From: CANKHA01 sp963731585
GTDB taxonomy: Bacteria; Pseudomonadota; Alphaproteobacteria; Rhizobiales; Xanthobacteraceae
Length of the DNA: 64,000 nt
Assembly (NCBI GenBank): GCA_963731585.1
Contig: CAVSWC010000005.1
Span: 173,369-237,368, forward strand
Direction: 5' to 3'
Below are positions 7,049 to 14,770 of the stretch, piece by piece. Under the pieces are notes generated by a model. That model worked only from the letters and a program-made list of their open reading frames with translations. It was not told the origin of the DNA and did no database searches. The number at the start of each line of letters is the position of its first letter. Within the stretch, counting starts at the first letter, position 1. Both the position numbers and the translations under genes were made by a program.

Positions 7049-8680
7049 ATGAGTGAAACGGTAACAAGGCCAAGCCTGCGCGAGATCGCCGAAACCTCCA
7101 CGGCCTGGCCGTTTGAGGAGGCGAAGAAGATCATTGCGCGGCTCAAGCGCAAGCCGAAAGACGAAGTGATTTTCGAGACCGGCTATGGGCCCTCGGGCCT
7201 GCCGCATATCGGCACTTTCGGCGAGGTCGCGCGCACCACCATGGTGCGGCATGCCTTCCGCGTGCTCACCGATGACAAGATCAAGACCCGGCTGATCGCC
7301 TTTTCCGACGACATGGACGGACTGCGCAAGGTGCCGGACAATGTGCCGAACCAGCAGCTGTTGGCGAAGCATCTCGGCAAGCCGCTGACGCAGGTGCCCG
7401 ATCCCTTCGGCACACATCCAAGCTTCGGCGAGCACAACAACGCGCGGCTGCGCGCTTTCCTCGATCACTTCGGCTTCGAATACGAATTCATGTCCTCGAC
7501 GCAATGCTACACTTCGGGCCGCTTCGACGAGGCGTTGCTGAAGGTGCTGGAGCGTTTCGACAAAGTGATGGCGATCATGCTGCCGTCGCTGCGCGAGGAG
7601 CGGGCGCAGACCTATTCGCCCTTCCTGCCGATCGATGCGAAGACCGGTGTTGTGCTGCAGGTCCCGGTCACCGCGCATGACGCCAAGGCCGGCACCATTT
7701 CCTACGAAGATCCCGACAGCAAGCAGCCGGTGACGACGCCGGTCACCGGCGGGCGCTGCAAGCTGCAATGGAAGCCGGATTGGGCCATGCGCTGGATCGC
7801 GCTCGGCGTCGATTACGAGATGGCGGGCAAGGACCTGATCGATTCAGTGAAACTTTCCGGCGAAATCTGCAAGGCGCTCGGCGGCACGCCGCCGGAGGGA
7901 TTCAATTACGAGCTGTTCCTGGACGATAAGGGGCAGAAGATTTCCAAATCCAAGGGCAATGGCCTCACCATCGACGAATGGCTGCGCTATGCCTCGCCGG
8001 AATCGCTCTCGCTGTTCATGTACCGCGAGCCGAAGGCCGCGAAGCGGCTTTACTTCGACGTGATCCCGCGCACCGTGGACGAATATCAGCAGCATCTCGA
8101 CGGCTTCGCGCGGCAGGAGCCGAAGCAGCAGCTTTCCAATCCAGTGTGGCATATCCATGCCGGCAAGCCGCCGCAGCCGGATATGCCGATCACCTTCCAG
8201 ATGTTGCTCACGCTGGTGTCGTCGTCCAATGCCGAGAACGCCGAAACCTTGTGGGGCTTCATCGGCCGCTATCGGCCCGGCGTGACGCCGCAGACGCATC
8301 CCAAGCTCGATGCGATGGTCGGCTACGCGATCCATTATTTTCGCGATTTCGTGCTGCCGGCGAAAAAATTCCGCGAGCCGACGGAAAGCGAGCGCGCGGC
8401 GCTGATCGATCTGCGCGACGCGCTGGCGCAGTTGCCGGGGGAAACGACCGCCGAGCAGATCCAGGACCTGGTCTATGAGATCGGCCGGCGCGAGCCGTTC
8501 CTCGATCACAACAAGAAGGCCAAGGACGGCAAACCGGGCGTGTCGCTTGACTGGTTCAACATGCTCTATCAGGTGCTGCTCGGGCAGGAGAAAGGCCCGC
8601 GCTTCGGCTCTTTCGTTGCCGTCTATGGGCTGAAAAACACGATCGACATGATCGACGGTGCGCTGGCGAGATCGGCGTGA
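7049..8680 (+). CDS. lysS: Lysyl-tRNA synthetase, class I
   Basis: This 543-aa enzyme charges tRNA-Lys. It belongs to class I (Rossmann-fold), the archaeal-type LysRS retained by many alphaproteobacteria in place of the class II enzyme. The HIGH-type signature is GLPHIGTF (about residue 50) and the KMSKS-type signature is KISKSKGNG (about residue 295). The start at ATG 7049 lies 6 bp after the preceding stop and gives the expected MSETV-type N terminus. The C-terminal helical domain is complete. Neither neighbour is functionally linked. Confidence 0.92.
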   Translation: MSETVTRPSLREIAETSTAWPFEEAKKIIARLKRKPKDEVIFETGYGPSGLPHIGTFGEVARTTMVRHAFRVLTDDKIKTRLIAFSDDMDGLRKVPDNVPNQQLLAKHLGKPLTQVPDPFGTHPSFGEHNNARLRAFLDHFGFEYEFMSSTQCYTSGRFDEALLKVLERFDKVMAIMLPSLREERAQTYSPFLPIDAKTGVVLQVPVTAHDAKAGTISYEDPDSKQPVTTPVTGGRCKLQWKPDWAMRWIALGVDYEMAGKDLIDSVKLSGEICKALGGTPPEGFNYELFLDDKGQKISKSKGNGLTIDEWLRYASPESLSLFMYREPKAAKRLYFDVIPRTVDEYQQHLDGFARQEPKQQLSNPVWHIHAGKPPQPDMPITFQMLLTLVSSSNAENAETLWGFIGRYRPGVTPQTHPKLDAMVGYAIHYFRDFVLPAKKFREPTESERAALIDLRDALAQLPGETTAEQIQDLVYEIGRREPFLDHNKKAKDGKPGVSLDWFNMLYQVLLGQEKGPRFGSFVAVYGLKNTIDMIDGALARSA

Positions 8681-8721
8681 GCGGACTTTGCTTTAGTATG
8701 GGGAGCGGCGGCGCTTCTGCT

Positions 8722-8843
8722 CCCCTCCCTCCGCGAAGCGGCGGGGAGGGGTCGGGGGTGGGGGGCTATTCCGGGAAGAAGAAAATCCCCCACCCGGCCT
8801 TGCTGACGCTCGGCCACCCTCCCCGCCGCGACGCGGGGGAGGG
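8722..8843. repeat. GC-rich palindromic repeat pair (copy A)
   Basis: Two inverted palindromes face each other: CCCCTCCCTCCGCGAAGCGG with its GGGGAGGGG partner, and a second unit ending CGCGACGCGGGGGAGGG. This is the reference intergenic copy of a family repeated at 12114-12211, 12527-12628, 15010-15199, 17588-17690 and 27985-28027. It fills most of the gap between lysS and the TauE-type gene. Confidence 0.8.
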
Positions 8844-8878
8844 AAAGAAAGCGAGATCGGCGTGAGGCGTTTTCCAGA

Positions 8879-9631
8879 ATGACCTTCCTCTCCCTCGGCG
8901 TCGTCGGCGCGGCCATCTTCCTTTCTTCTTTTATCTCCGGCGTCTTCAACATGGCGGGCGGGATGATCCTGCTCGGCGTGCTGTTGATTTTCTTCGACGT
9001 CTCCACCGGGATGATCCTGTTCTCGATCCTGTCGACGGCAGGCAACGTCTGGCGCGTCGCGACCTGGTGGAAGCACATCAATTGGCCGATCTGGTTCCAG
9101 TACACGCTCGGCGCGTTCGTCGCCTTGCTGGTGCTGCGCACCATCGCCTTTTTGCCGAGCAAGGCGATGGTCTATCTGCTGCTCGGTTTGATGCCCTGGA
9201 TGGTGGAACTGCTGCCGCGGCATTGGCATCCCAGCATCCAGTGGCGCGGTGTGCCGATCCTGACGGGCCTGACCACGACATCGATCCAGCTCATGGCCGG
9301 CAACGGCGGCATGTTCATGGACATATTTTTTCAGAAGAGCGAGGTCGGCCGGCACGCGACGATCGCCACCAAGTCCTTCTGCCAGACCGTGGGCAACCTG
9401 ATGCGGATCTTCTATTTCGGGACCCTGGCCGGAATTGAAGACGCCATCCCGTTGTGGTTCTTCATCCCGGCCGCGCTGCTGGCCATCGCCGGCAACATGC
9501 TGGCCCCGCTGATCGTCAATCGCATGACCGACCAGAGTTTCCGCCAGTGGACGCGCAAGCTGATCTTCCTGGTGAGCACGGTCTATCTGCTGCGCGCGGG
9601 CTGGCTCTACTGGGGCCAATGGGCAGCATGA
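8879..9631 (+). CDS. TauE/SafE-family membrane permease
   Basis: This 250-aa protein has about seven to eight transmembrane segments. The N-terminal repeat has SGVFNMAGGMILLGVLL and the second has TSIQLMAGNGGMFMDIFF, in the positions of the Gly-rich loops of the TauE/SafE sulfite exporter family. The family exports sulfite, sulfoacetate and related organic anions; the substrate here is unknown. It is preceded by the palindromic repeat, and its stop codon overlaps a second repeat family at 9626. No operon partner is evident. Confidence 0.75.
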   Translation: MTFLSLGVVGAAIFLSSFISGVFNMAGGMILLGVLLIFFDVSTGMILFSILSTAGNVWRVATWWKHINWPIWFQYTLGAFVALLVLRTIAFLPSKAMVYLLLGLMPWMVELLPRHWHPSIQWRGVPILTGLTTTSIQLMAGNGGMFMDIFFQKSEVGRHATIATKSFCQTVGNLMRIFYFGTLAGIEDAIPLWFFIPAALLAIAGNMLAPLIVNRMTDQSFRQWTRKLIFLVSTVYLLRAGWLYWGQWAA

Positions 9632-9669
9632 TCCGGCGAAGTGGGTTTTCGACCAGATCAAGCGCCAAC
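9626..9669. repeat. Second copy of the GCATGATCCGG repeat
   Basis: The 20 bp gcatgatccggcgaagtggg match the 6063-6111 element exactly in inverse orientation. The copy begins inside the last codons of the TauE-type gene and runs into the gap toward the S24-type gene. Confidence 0.7.
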
Positions 9670-9676
9670 TAAGGCG

Positions 9677-10321
9677 CTACTGACTCGCCCAGACGACGCG
9701 GGCCATCCACACCACGTCCGAAACGGCGAGGCTGCGGTTGGGATGCTCGGCATTGATCGATTGCAATTCGATGCTTTTTGATGTCCGCCGTTTCAATTCC
9801 TTCACCATCACCTCGTCCGTCTTCGTCTTGACCACGACGCGGTCGCCGCGGCGGATCGGCGCGCCGGGCGAGACGATGATCACGTCGCCATCGCGATAGG
9901 CGGGCATCATGGAGTCGCCGGAAATTTCCAACGCGTAGGCGTGCTCATCGTTGACGGCCGGGAAAGCGATCTCGTCCCAGCCCTTGCCCACCGGAAAGCC
10001 GCCGTCATCGAAAAAGCCGCCTGCGCCCGCTTCGGCAAAGCCGATCAACGGCACGGCCTGGGTCGTGGCGCCGTGATTGTCCGTGATCAGGCCCACGAAG
10101 CTATCGATGGTCGTGCCGGTGGCGGCGAGTGCCTTGGCCACCGACTCGGTCGATGGCCAGCGCGGGCGGCCATCCGGGGTGATGCGCTTGGAGCGGTTGA
10201 AGGTGGTGGGATCGAGGCCGGCGCGCTTGGCGAGCGCCGAAGCGGAGAGGCCCGAACGCGCGGCCAGCCGGTCGAGCGCGCTCCAGATTTGGGCGTGGGT
10301 CAGCACCGCGCGGCCTCTCAC
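9677..10321 (-). CDS. S24-type repressor-like protein with N-terminal HTH
   Basis: This 214-aa protein starts at GTG 10321. Residues about 10-75 form a helix-turn-helix domain (SASALAKRAGLDPTTFNRSK). The C-terminal half is a LexA/CI-type S24 domain with the nucleophile serine in ISGDSMMPAYRDGD and the catalytic lysine in the VVVKTKTDEVMVKEL region. An Ala-Gly pair in FAEAGAGG lies where LexA-type proteins cut themselves. It resembles the COG2932 phage repressor-like family, which is often chromosomal and not within a prophage; no phage genes are nearby. Its location upstream of the DNA repair module, on the same strand as the ligase, makes a damage-responsive role plausible but unproven. Confidence 0.8.
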   Translation of the reverse strand: MRGRAVLTHAQIWSALDRLAARSGLSASALAKRAGLDPTTFNRSKRITPDGRPRWPSTESVAKALAATGTTIDSFVGLITDNHGATTQAVPLIGFAEAGAGGFFDDGGFPVGKGWDEIAFPAVNDEHAYALEISGDSMMPAYRDGDVIIVSPGAPIRRGDRVVVKTKTDEVMVKELKRRTSKSIELQSINAEHPNRSLAVSDVVWMARVVWASQ

Positions 10322-10351
10322 GAGTTCGAGACTATTATCCGAGCATAGGAA

Positions 10352-10687
10352 TTATAGCCCGAAGGGAAGGCCGTCCAGCCCTTTTTCGGTTCTCGCCGGT
10401 TTAGGAGGCCGGAGGCTTCTCCCGCGGCGCCCGGCCAGACGCGCAATCAGCCAGATCGGGATGACGATGGCCGCGCCAAGCAGGAAGTAGCGCCAGAGCC
10501 AGACCACGAGATCGAAACCCATGTCCCAGAGATGCAGGAACAGCCGGCGCACGCTCTGAATGATGTTCCACGGATCGAAGCCGATCGCGTGCAGCACGAC
10601 GCCGACCAGGATCGACAGCAGCACAAGACGGCCAAGCACCGCCAGCGGCGGGCCGCCCAGAAAACGGCTGACATGGTCGTTCGTCAT
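10352..10687 (-). CDS. Small membrane protein, DUF6460-like
   Basis: This 111-aa protein has two hydrophobic helices (about residues 18-40 and 58-83) separated by FDPWNIIQSVRRLF. The C-terminal tail is basic and proline-rich. The architecture and the VGVVLHAIGFDPW segment recall small DUF6460 membrane proteins of Hyphomicrobiales, whose function is unknown. It lies between the S24-type gene and the ligase gene, all on the minus strand, with short gaps. Confidence 0.6.
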   Translation of the reverse strand: MTNDHVSRFLGGPPLAVLGRLVLLSILVGVVLHAIGFDPWNIIQSVRRLFLHLWDMGFDLVVWLWRYFLLGAAIVIPIWLIARLAGRRGRSLRPPKPARTEKGLDGLPFGL

Positions 10688-10713
10688 GAGACTCTCCCTC
10701 TGGAATTTCTATA

Positions 10714-12501
10714 TCACGATTGAAGTGCGCCACGCCTGGGTTTCGGCAGCGATCGGTGCGCGGCTTCGGTGCCTTCCAGCATCTTCTCCAACATTTCCAG
10801 CCGGTCGGCTTCTGCGGGCGGCTTGTCCCAACGCAATCGGCTGATGCGGGGAAAGCGCATGGCGACCCCGGAGCGGTGCCGGCTCGATCGCTGCAAGCCC
10901 TCGAAGGCGACTTCCAGCACCAAGCCCTTGTCGCGGTCGTGCACCACCTCGCGCACCGGGCCGAAACGCTCGATGGTGTTGCGGCGGACGAAGCGGTCGA
11001 TCTGCAACAGTTCCTCGTCGGTGAAGCCGAAATAGGCTTTGCCTACCGGCACCAGCACGTCCTCGCCGTCCTCGGTGGTCCAGGCGCCGAAGGTATAGTC
11101 GGAATAATACGACGAGCGCTTGCCATGGCCGCGCTGGGCATACATCAGCACCGCGTCGATGGTGAAAGGATCGCGCTTCCATTTCCACCACTGGCCTTTC
11201 GGCCGCCCGGGCAGGTAGGGCGCGTCGCGGCGCTTGAGCATGATGCCTTCTACCGCTGCGGCATCATCCCCCGCGCCGGCAGACTTGGGATCGGCGCGCG
11301 CGGCGGCTAATTGCTCCCAGCTCGCGAAAGGCACCAGCGGAGAGAGATCGACACGCGGGTCGCCGAGCTGCGTAATGAATTTCTCCAGCCGCACCCGGCG
11401 CTCGGCGATTGGCTGCTCGCGCAAGTCGTCGCTGCCGTCGACCAGCAGGTCATAGGCGCGCAGATGCGCGGGGAATTCCGCCATCAGTTTGGGCGTGACG
11501 GCCTTGCGGTTGAGCCGCTGCTGCAACTCATTGAACGACTGCACGCGCCCATTGCGCATGATCAAGAGTTCGCCGTCGATGGTGCCCGGAAGGCGCATCG
11601 CGGAGGCGAGATCGGGGAAGCTTTTTGAGACATCTTCGCCGGTGCGCGAATAAAGCCGCGTAACTATTTCGCCATTCTCGGTCCGGCCGGTCACCGCCTG
11701 CACACGCGTGCCGTCCCATTTCCACTCCGCCATGTAATGCGAGGGATCGAGTGCCGGAAAATCCGCTTCTTCGATCGCATGCGCCAGCATGGCGGGACGG
11801 AACGGCGCGGGGTCGGTGTTGAGCGGCTTGTCGGCGCGCCCTTCCAACCAGGCGAACAGCTCGCTGTAAGGCGGCCTCAGCCCAGGCCAGAGCAGTTCGA
11901 TCTCGTGCGGGTCCTTGTCGCCGAGCGCGGCGGCGGCGGTTTTCACCAGCCGCGCCGAGACGCCGATGCGCAAGCCGCCGGTGATGAGCTTGAGCAGCGC
12001 CCAGCGGCCGGTCTCGTCCAGCGCATCGAGCCAGCGCGCGAGTTGCGCGGGCAGCTGTGCCTTGCCGAGCGTGGACAGCGTTTCGACCACATCGGAAAGG
12101 GAGGGAGTGGCGCTCCCCTCCCTCCACGAGCGTAGCGAGTGGCGGGGAGGGGGGGTGGGATTGTGCTGAGCAGAACCCCCCACCCCTCCCCGCCGCTGCG
12201 CGGGGAGGGGGCGCCTTGCGTGTGGAGACGCAGTCGGCCACATCAGCGCGATGGTTTCCGACAGGTCGCCGACGTAATCGTGCGAGAGCGCAAACAGCAC
12301 CGGGTCGGTGCGCTCGGCGATCAGCGCGCGGATCATGCCGGGCTTGGCGTATTGGAACGACAGCGCGCCGGCGAGCGCCGCCAGGGCATAGCCGCGTTCG
12401 GGGTCCGGCGTGGTGCGGAAATACTCCGTCATCAGGCGCAGCTTGTTGTTGCGCCCATGTTCATAAGCCAGGCGGTCGAGCAATTCGGCGAAGCGGTTCA
12501 T
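10714..12501 (-). CDS. ATP-dependent DNA ligase, ligase-associated damage response type
   Basis: This 595-aa ATP-dependent DNA ligase has an N-terminal DNA-binding domain, an adenylation domain and an OB fold. The motif I lysine is in EWKWDGTRVQ (about residue 261). Later motifs include ELLIMRNG and VEGIMLKRRDAPY, with WKWKRDP as motif V. The start codon overlaps the exonuclease stop by 4 bp, so the two are translationally coupled. Residues about 97-130 (HARRPLPAQRRGG through RSWREGSATP) are encoded by a GC-rich palindromic repeat inserted in frame, just before helical-domain sequence resumes at SDVVETLS. Removing that segment gives a normal family length. It is part of the four-gene ligase-associated DNA damage response module. 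Confidence 0.88.
   Translation of the reverse strand: MNRFAELLDRLAYEHGRNNKLRLMTEYFRTTPDPERGYALAALAGALSFQYAKPGMIRALIAERTDPVLFALSHDYVGDLSETIALMWPTASPHARRPLPAQRRGGVGGSAQHNPTPPPRHSLRSWREGSATPSLSDVVETLSTLGKAQLPAQLARWLDALDETGRWALLKLITGGLRIGVSARLVKTAAAALGDKDPHEIELLWPGLRPPYSELFAWLEGRADKPLNTDPAPFRPAMLAHAIEEADFPALDPSHYMAEWKWDGTRVQAVTGRTENGEIVTRLYSRTGEDVSKSFPDLASAMRLPGTIDGELLIMRNGRVQSFNELQQRLNRKAVTPKLMAEFPAHLRAYDLLVDGSDDLREQPIAERRVRLEKFITQLGDPRVDLSPLVPFASWEQLAAARADPKSAGAGDDAAAVEGIMLKRRDAPYLPGRPKGQWWKWKRDPFTIDAVLMYAQRGHGKRSSYYSDYTFGAWTTEDGEDVLVPVGKAYFGFTDEELLQIDRFVRRNTIERFGPVREVVHDRDKGLVLEVAFEGLQRSSRHRSGVAMRFPRISRLRWDKPPAEADRLEMLEKMLEGTEAAHRSLPKPRRGALQS
12114..12211. repeat. GC-rich palindromic repeat inside ligase gene (copy B)
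   Basis: The two-palindrome structure matches copy A: cccctccctccacgagcg / cggggagggg, then ccccccacccctccccgccg / cggggaggggg. It lies wholly inside the ligase coding sequence and is read through without a stop or frame change, adding about 33 residues. Confidence 0.8.
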
Positions 12502-13661
12502 GTGTCGCCGCCGTTGCTGCTCTTTTCCCCTCCCCCTTGTGGGGAGGGGTTAGGGGTGGGGGTTTCCAACACCGCGTCATTTGTTGCCAACCCCCCTCCC
12601 TGACCCTCCCTTATAAGGGGCGAGGGTACCGAGGCGCCCGTATCACTCACGCCATCCGTTTCATCCTCGTCGCCATACCCAACGATGTCGAGCGGCCGTG
12701 CCTGCAATCCACGCGTCTGACACCAATGCACCAGCGCATCTTCTTGCCCATGGGTGACCCAGACCTCGCCGGCGCCGGTGGCGGCGATGGTGTTGGTCAG
12801 CCCGTCCCAGTCGGCGTGGTCGGAAATCACCAGCGGCAATTCGATCTGACCCTGCCGCGCGCGGGCGCGCACGCGCATCCATCCGGAGGCAAAGCAGGCA
12901 ACCGGATCCGGAAAGCGCCGTGTCCAGAGATCCTTGACCGCCGAGGGCGGCGCCAGCGTAATCGTCCCGGCAAGCTCGGGCTTTTTTGCGCCGCGTACCA
13001 GATCGAGCGGACCAAGATCGATGCCGCGCGCGACGTAATAGTTGGTGATCTTCTCCATCGCGCCGTGGAGGTAAATGGTCTTGTCGTAGCCGGCGCGGCG
13101 CAGCATCGCGATGACGCGCTGCGCCTTGCCGAGCGAATAGGCGCCGACCAGATGCGCACGTTCGGGAAACAGCGCGACCGAGCGCAACAATTTTGCTATC
13201 TCGCCTTCGGCGTCGTGATGGCGGAACACCGGCAGGCCGAAGGTGGCTTCGGTGATGAAGACATCGCACGGCACCAGCTCGAAAGCTGCGCAGGTCGGGT
13301 CGGGCACGTCCTTATAGTCGCCCGAAGCGACGATGCGCATGCCCTCGCATTCCACCGCGATCTGCGCGGAGCCGAGCACATGACCGGCGGGATGGAATGT
13401 CGCCTTGATGCCGTTGAGGTCGATGGTCTCGCCGTACTTCACCGCCTGGGTGCGGCCGGCAAAATTGTCGCCGTAGCGCAGCCGCATGATGTCCAGCGTC
13501 TCCTGCGTGGCCAGCACCGCGCCATGACCGGCGCGCGCGTGGTCGGAATGGCCGTGGGTGATCAGCGCCTTGTCCACCGCCCGCGTGGGATCGATGTGAA
13601 AGCCGCCGCGTTTGCAGCAGACCCCGGAGGGGGTGGGCAGCAGGATGTCTTCGGGACGCAT
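12498..13661 (-). CDS. Ligase-associated DNA damage response exonuclease (MBL fold)
   Basis: This 387-aa metallo-beta-lactamase/beta-CASP protein belongs to the family related to mRNA 3'-end processing factors. The metal site is HGHSDHARAGH (about residues 33-43), followed by FHPAGHVLGSAQI and ASGDYKDVPD. It is one of the four proteins of the ligase-associated DNA damage response, thought to trim DNA ends for the ligase. The conserved core ends near VGYGDEDE. The last 45 or so residues (about 340-387, rich in Pro, Gly and Ser) are encoded by a palindromic repeat at 12527-12628, so the true C terminus has been replaced or extended. The stop overlaps the ligase start by 4 bp. Confidence 0.87.
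   Translation of the reverse strand: MRPEDILLPTPSGVCCKRGGFHIDPTRAVDKALITHGHSDHARAGHGAVLATQETLDIMRLRYGDNFAGRTQAVKYGETIDLNGIKATFHPAGHVLGSAQIAVECEGMRIVASGDYKDVPDPTCAAFELVPCDVFITEATFGLPVFRHHDAEGEIAKLLRSVALFPERAHLVGAYSLGKAQRVIAMLRRAGYDKTIYLHGAMEKITNYYVARGIDLGPLDLVRGAKKPELAGTITLAPPSAVKDLWTRRFPDPVACFASGWMRVRARARQGQIELPLVISDHADWDGLTNTIAATGAGEVWVTHGQEDALVHWCQTRGLQARPLDIVGYGDEDETDGVSDTGASVPSPLIREGQGGGLATNDAVLETPTPNPSPQGGGEKSSNGGDT
12527..12628. repeat. GC-rich palindromic repeat at 3' end of exonuclease gene (copy C)
   Basis: ccccctcccccttgtgggga and acccccctccctgaccctcc, with matching G-rich partners, form the same two-palindrome layout as copies A and B. The element supplies the C-terminal codons of the exonuclease and ends about 26 bp before the coupled ligase start. 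Confidence 0.75.
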
Positions 13662-13730
13662 AAGCCCTAGATATGCTTTGCTTTCGCTTCTGCGAGACTA
13701 ACTTCGGAAGCGGGGCACTTGAGGTGACGC

Positions 13731-14672
13731 GTGCAATTGCTCTCGACCCTGTTCCTATCCTCCGGCGACCTGATCGCCGACCGGCGCTATGCCTGGGCGC
13801 AGGACCTGGAATCCAAGGGCGATTTGGCGGGCGCGGCGGAACTTCTGCAGCAGGCGCTGGAACTGACGCCGGGCTATGCCTCGGCCTGGTTCGCGCTGGG
13901 AGAGCTGCGCGAAAAGCTCGGCGATACGGACGGCGCCACCGCGGCTTATCGCAAGGCGCGCGAGGCCGATCCGGACGATCGCCACGGCGCTCTGCTCAAT
14001 CTCATGCGGCTGAAAGCAGCGGAGCCGGGCGCTATGCCCCCCGCCTATGTGCGCACGCTGTTCGACCACTACGCGCCGGACTTCGACCGGTCGTTGACCG
14101 AAGGCCTGAACTATTCCGCGCCCAGGCTGTTGCTGGCGGCGGTGGAAGCGGCGGCGCGCGACGTTGGAAGACCGATGCATTTCACCGCCGTGCTGGATCT
14201 CGGTTGCGGCACCGGCCTGGCAGGCGCGGCCTTTCGCGCGAAAGCGGACAGGCTGGTTGGCGTCGACCTGTCGCCGCGCATGATCGAGCAGGCGCGACAA
14301 AAGAATATCTATGATCGGCTCGAAGTCGGCGACCTACTGGAATTTCTCGCGGTAGAGCAGGGCGCCGGAAACAGATACGAATTGATTCTTGCTGCCGACG
14401 TCTTCGCCTATCTGTCCGATCTCGCGCCGGTTGCGCGTGCGGCGTCCGCGCTGCTCACGCGCGGGGGGCTTTTTGCTTTCAGCGTGGAGAGCAATGACGG
14501 CGAAGGCGTCGAGCTGGGCGAGGCTTTGCGCTTCTCTCACGGTGCCGGCCATGTCCGCGCCGCGCTGCAAGGCGCGGGGCTGAAGCTGCTCGGCCTCGAT
14601 TCCACCTCGACCCGCACGGAAAAAGGCTGGCCGGTGCCGGGGCTGGTCGCGGTGGCCGGAGTGCACAATTAG
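13731..14672 (+). CDS. TPR-containing class I methyltransferase
   Basis: This 313-aa protein starts at GTG 13731. Residues about 20-100 form tetratricopeptide-like helices (RRYAWAQDLESKGDLAGAAE; YASAWFALGELREKLGD). The SAM-binding domain follows with VLDLGCGTGLAG (motif I) and LVGVDLSPRMIEQA. The methyl acceptor is unknown; comparable proteins are annotated as trans-aconitate- or ubiquinone-type methyltransferases without proof. It is divergent from the exonuclease gene (69-bp gap) and lies between the two halves of the ligase-associated repair module. Linkage to repair is inference from position only. Confidence 0.8.
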   Translation: MQLLSTLFLSSGDLIADRRYAWAQDLESKGDLAGAAELLQQALELTPGYASAWFALGELREKLGDTDGATAAYRKAREADPDDRHGALLNLMRLKAAEPGAMPPAYVRTLFDHYAPDFDRSLTEGLNYSAPRLLLAAVEAAARDVGRPMHFTAVLDLGCGTGLAGAAFRAKADRLVGVDLSPRMIEQARQKNIYDRLEVGDLLEFLAVEQGAGNRYELILAADVFAYLSDLAPVARAASALLTRGGLFAFSVESNDGEGVELGEALRFSHGAGHVRAALQGAGLKLLGLDSTSTRTEKGWPVPGLVAVAGVHN

Positions 14673-14673
14673 G

Positions 14674-14762
14674 CCGTCATGCCCGGCTTTATGCCGGGCA
14701 TCCACGTTCTTGTGGTCTAGTAAGAAAGACGTGGATGGCCGGGACAAGCCCGGCCATGACGG
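14674..14762. repeat. Large palindromic intergenic repeat
   Basis: The outer arms CCGTCATGCCCGGCTT and its near-complement CCCGGCCATGACGG enclose the inner arms ATCCACGTTCTT and GACGTGGATGG. The approximately 89-bp hairpin-forming element is of a type frequent between genes in Bradyrhizobium-like genomes. It lies between the methyltransferase and helicase genes. Confidence 0.8.
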
Positions 14763-14770
14763 AAACGCAA

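Noticed and set aside
9677..10321. S24 repressor-like gene as evidence of a prophage
   Set aside because: No integrase, terminase, capsid or lysis genes occur in the window, and COG2932-like proteins are often chromosomal.
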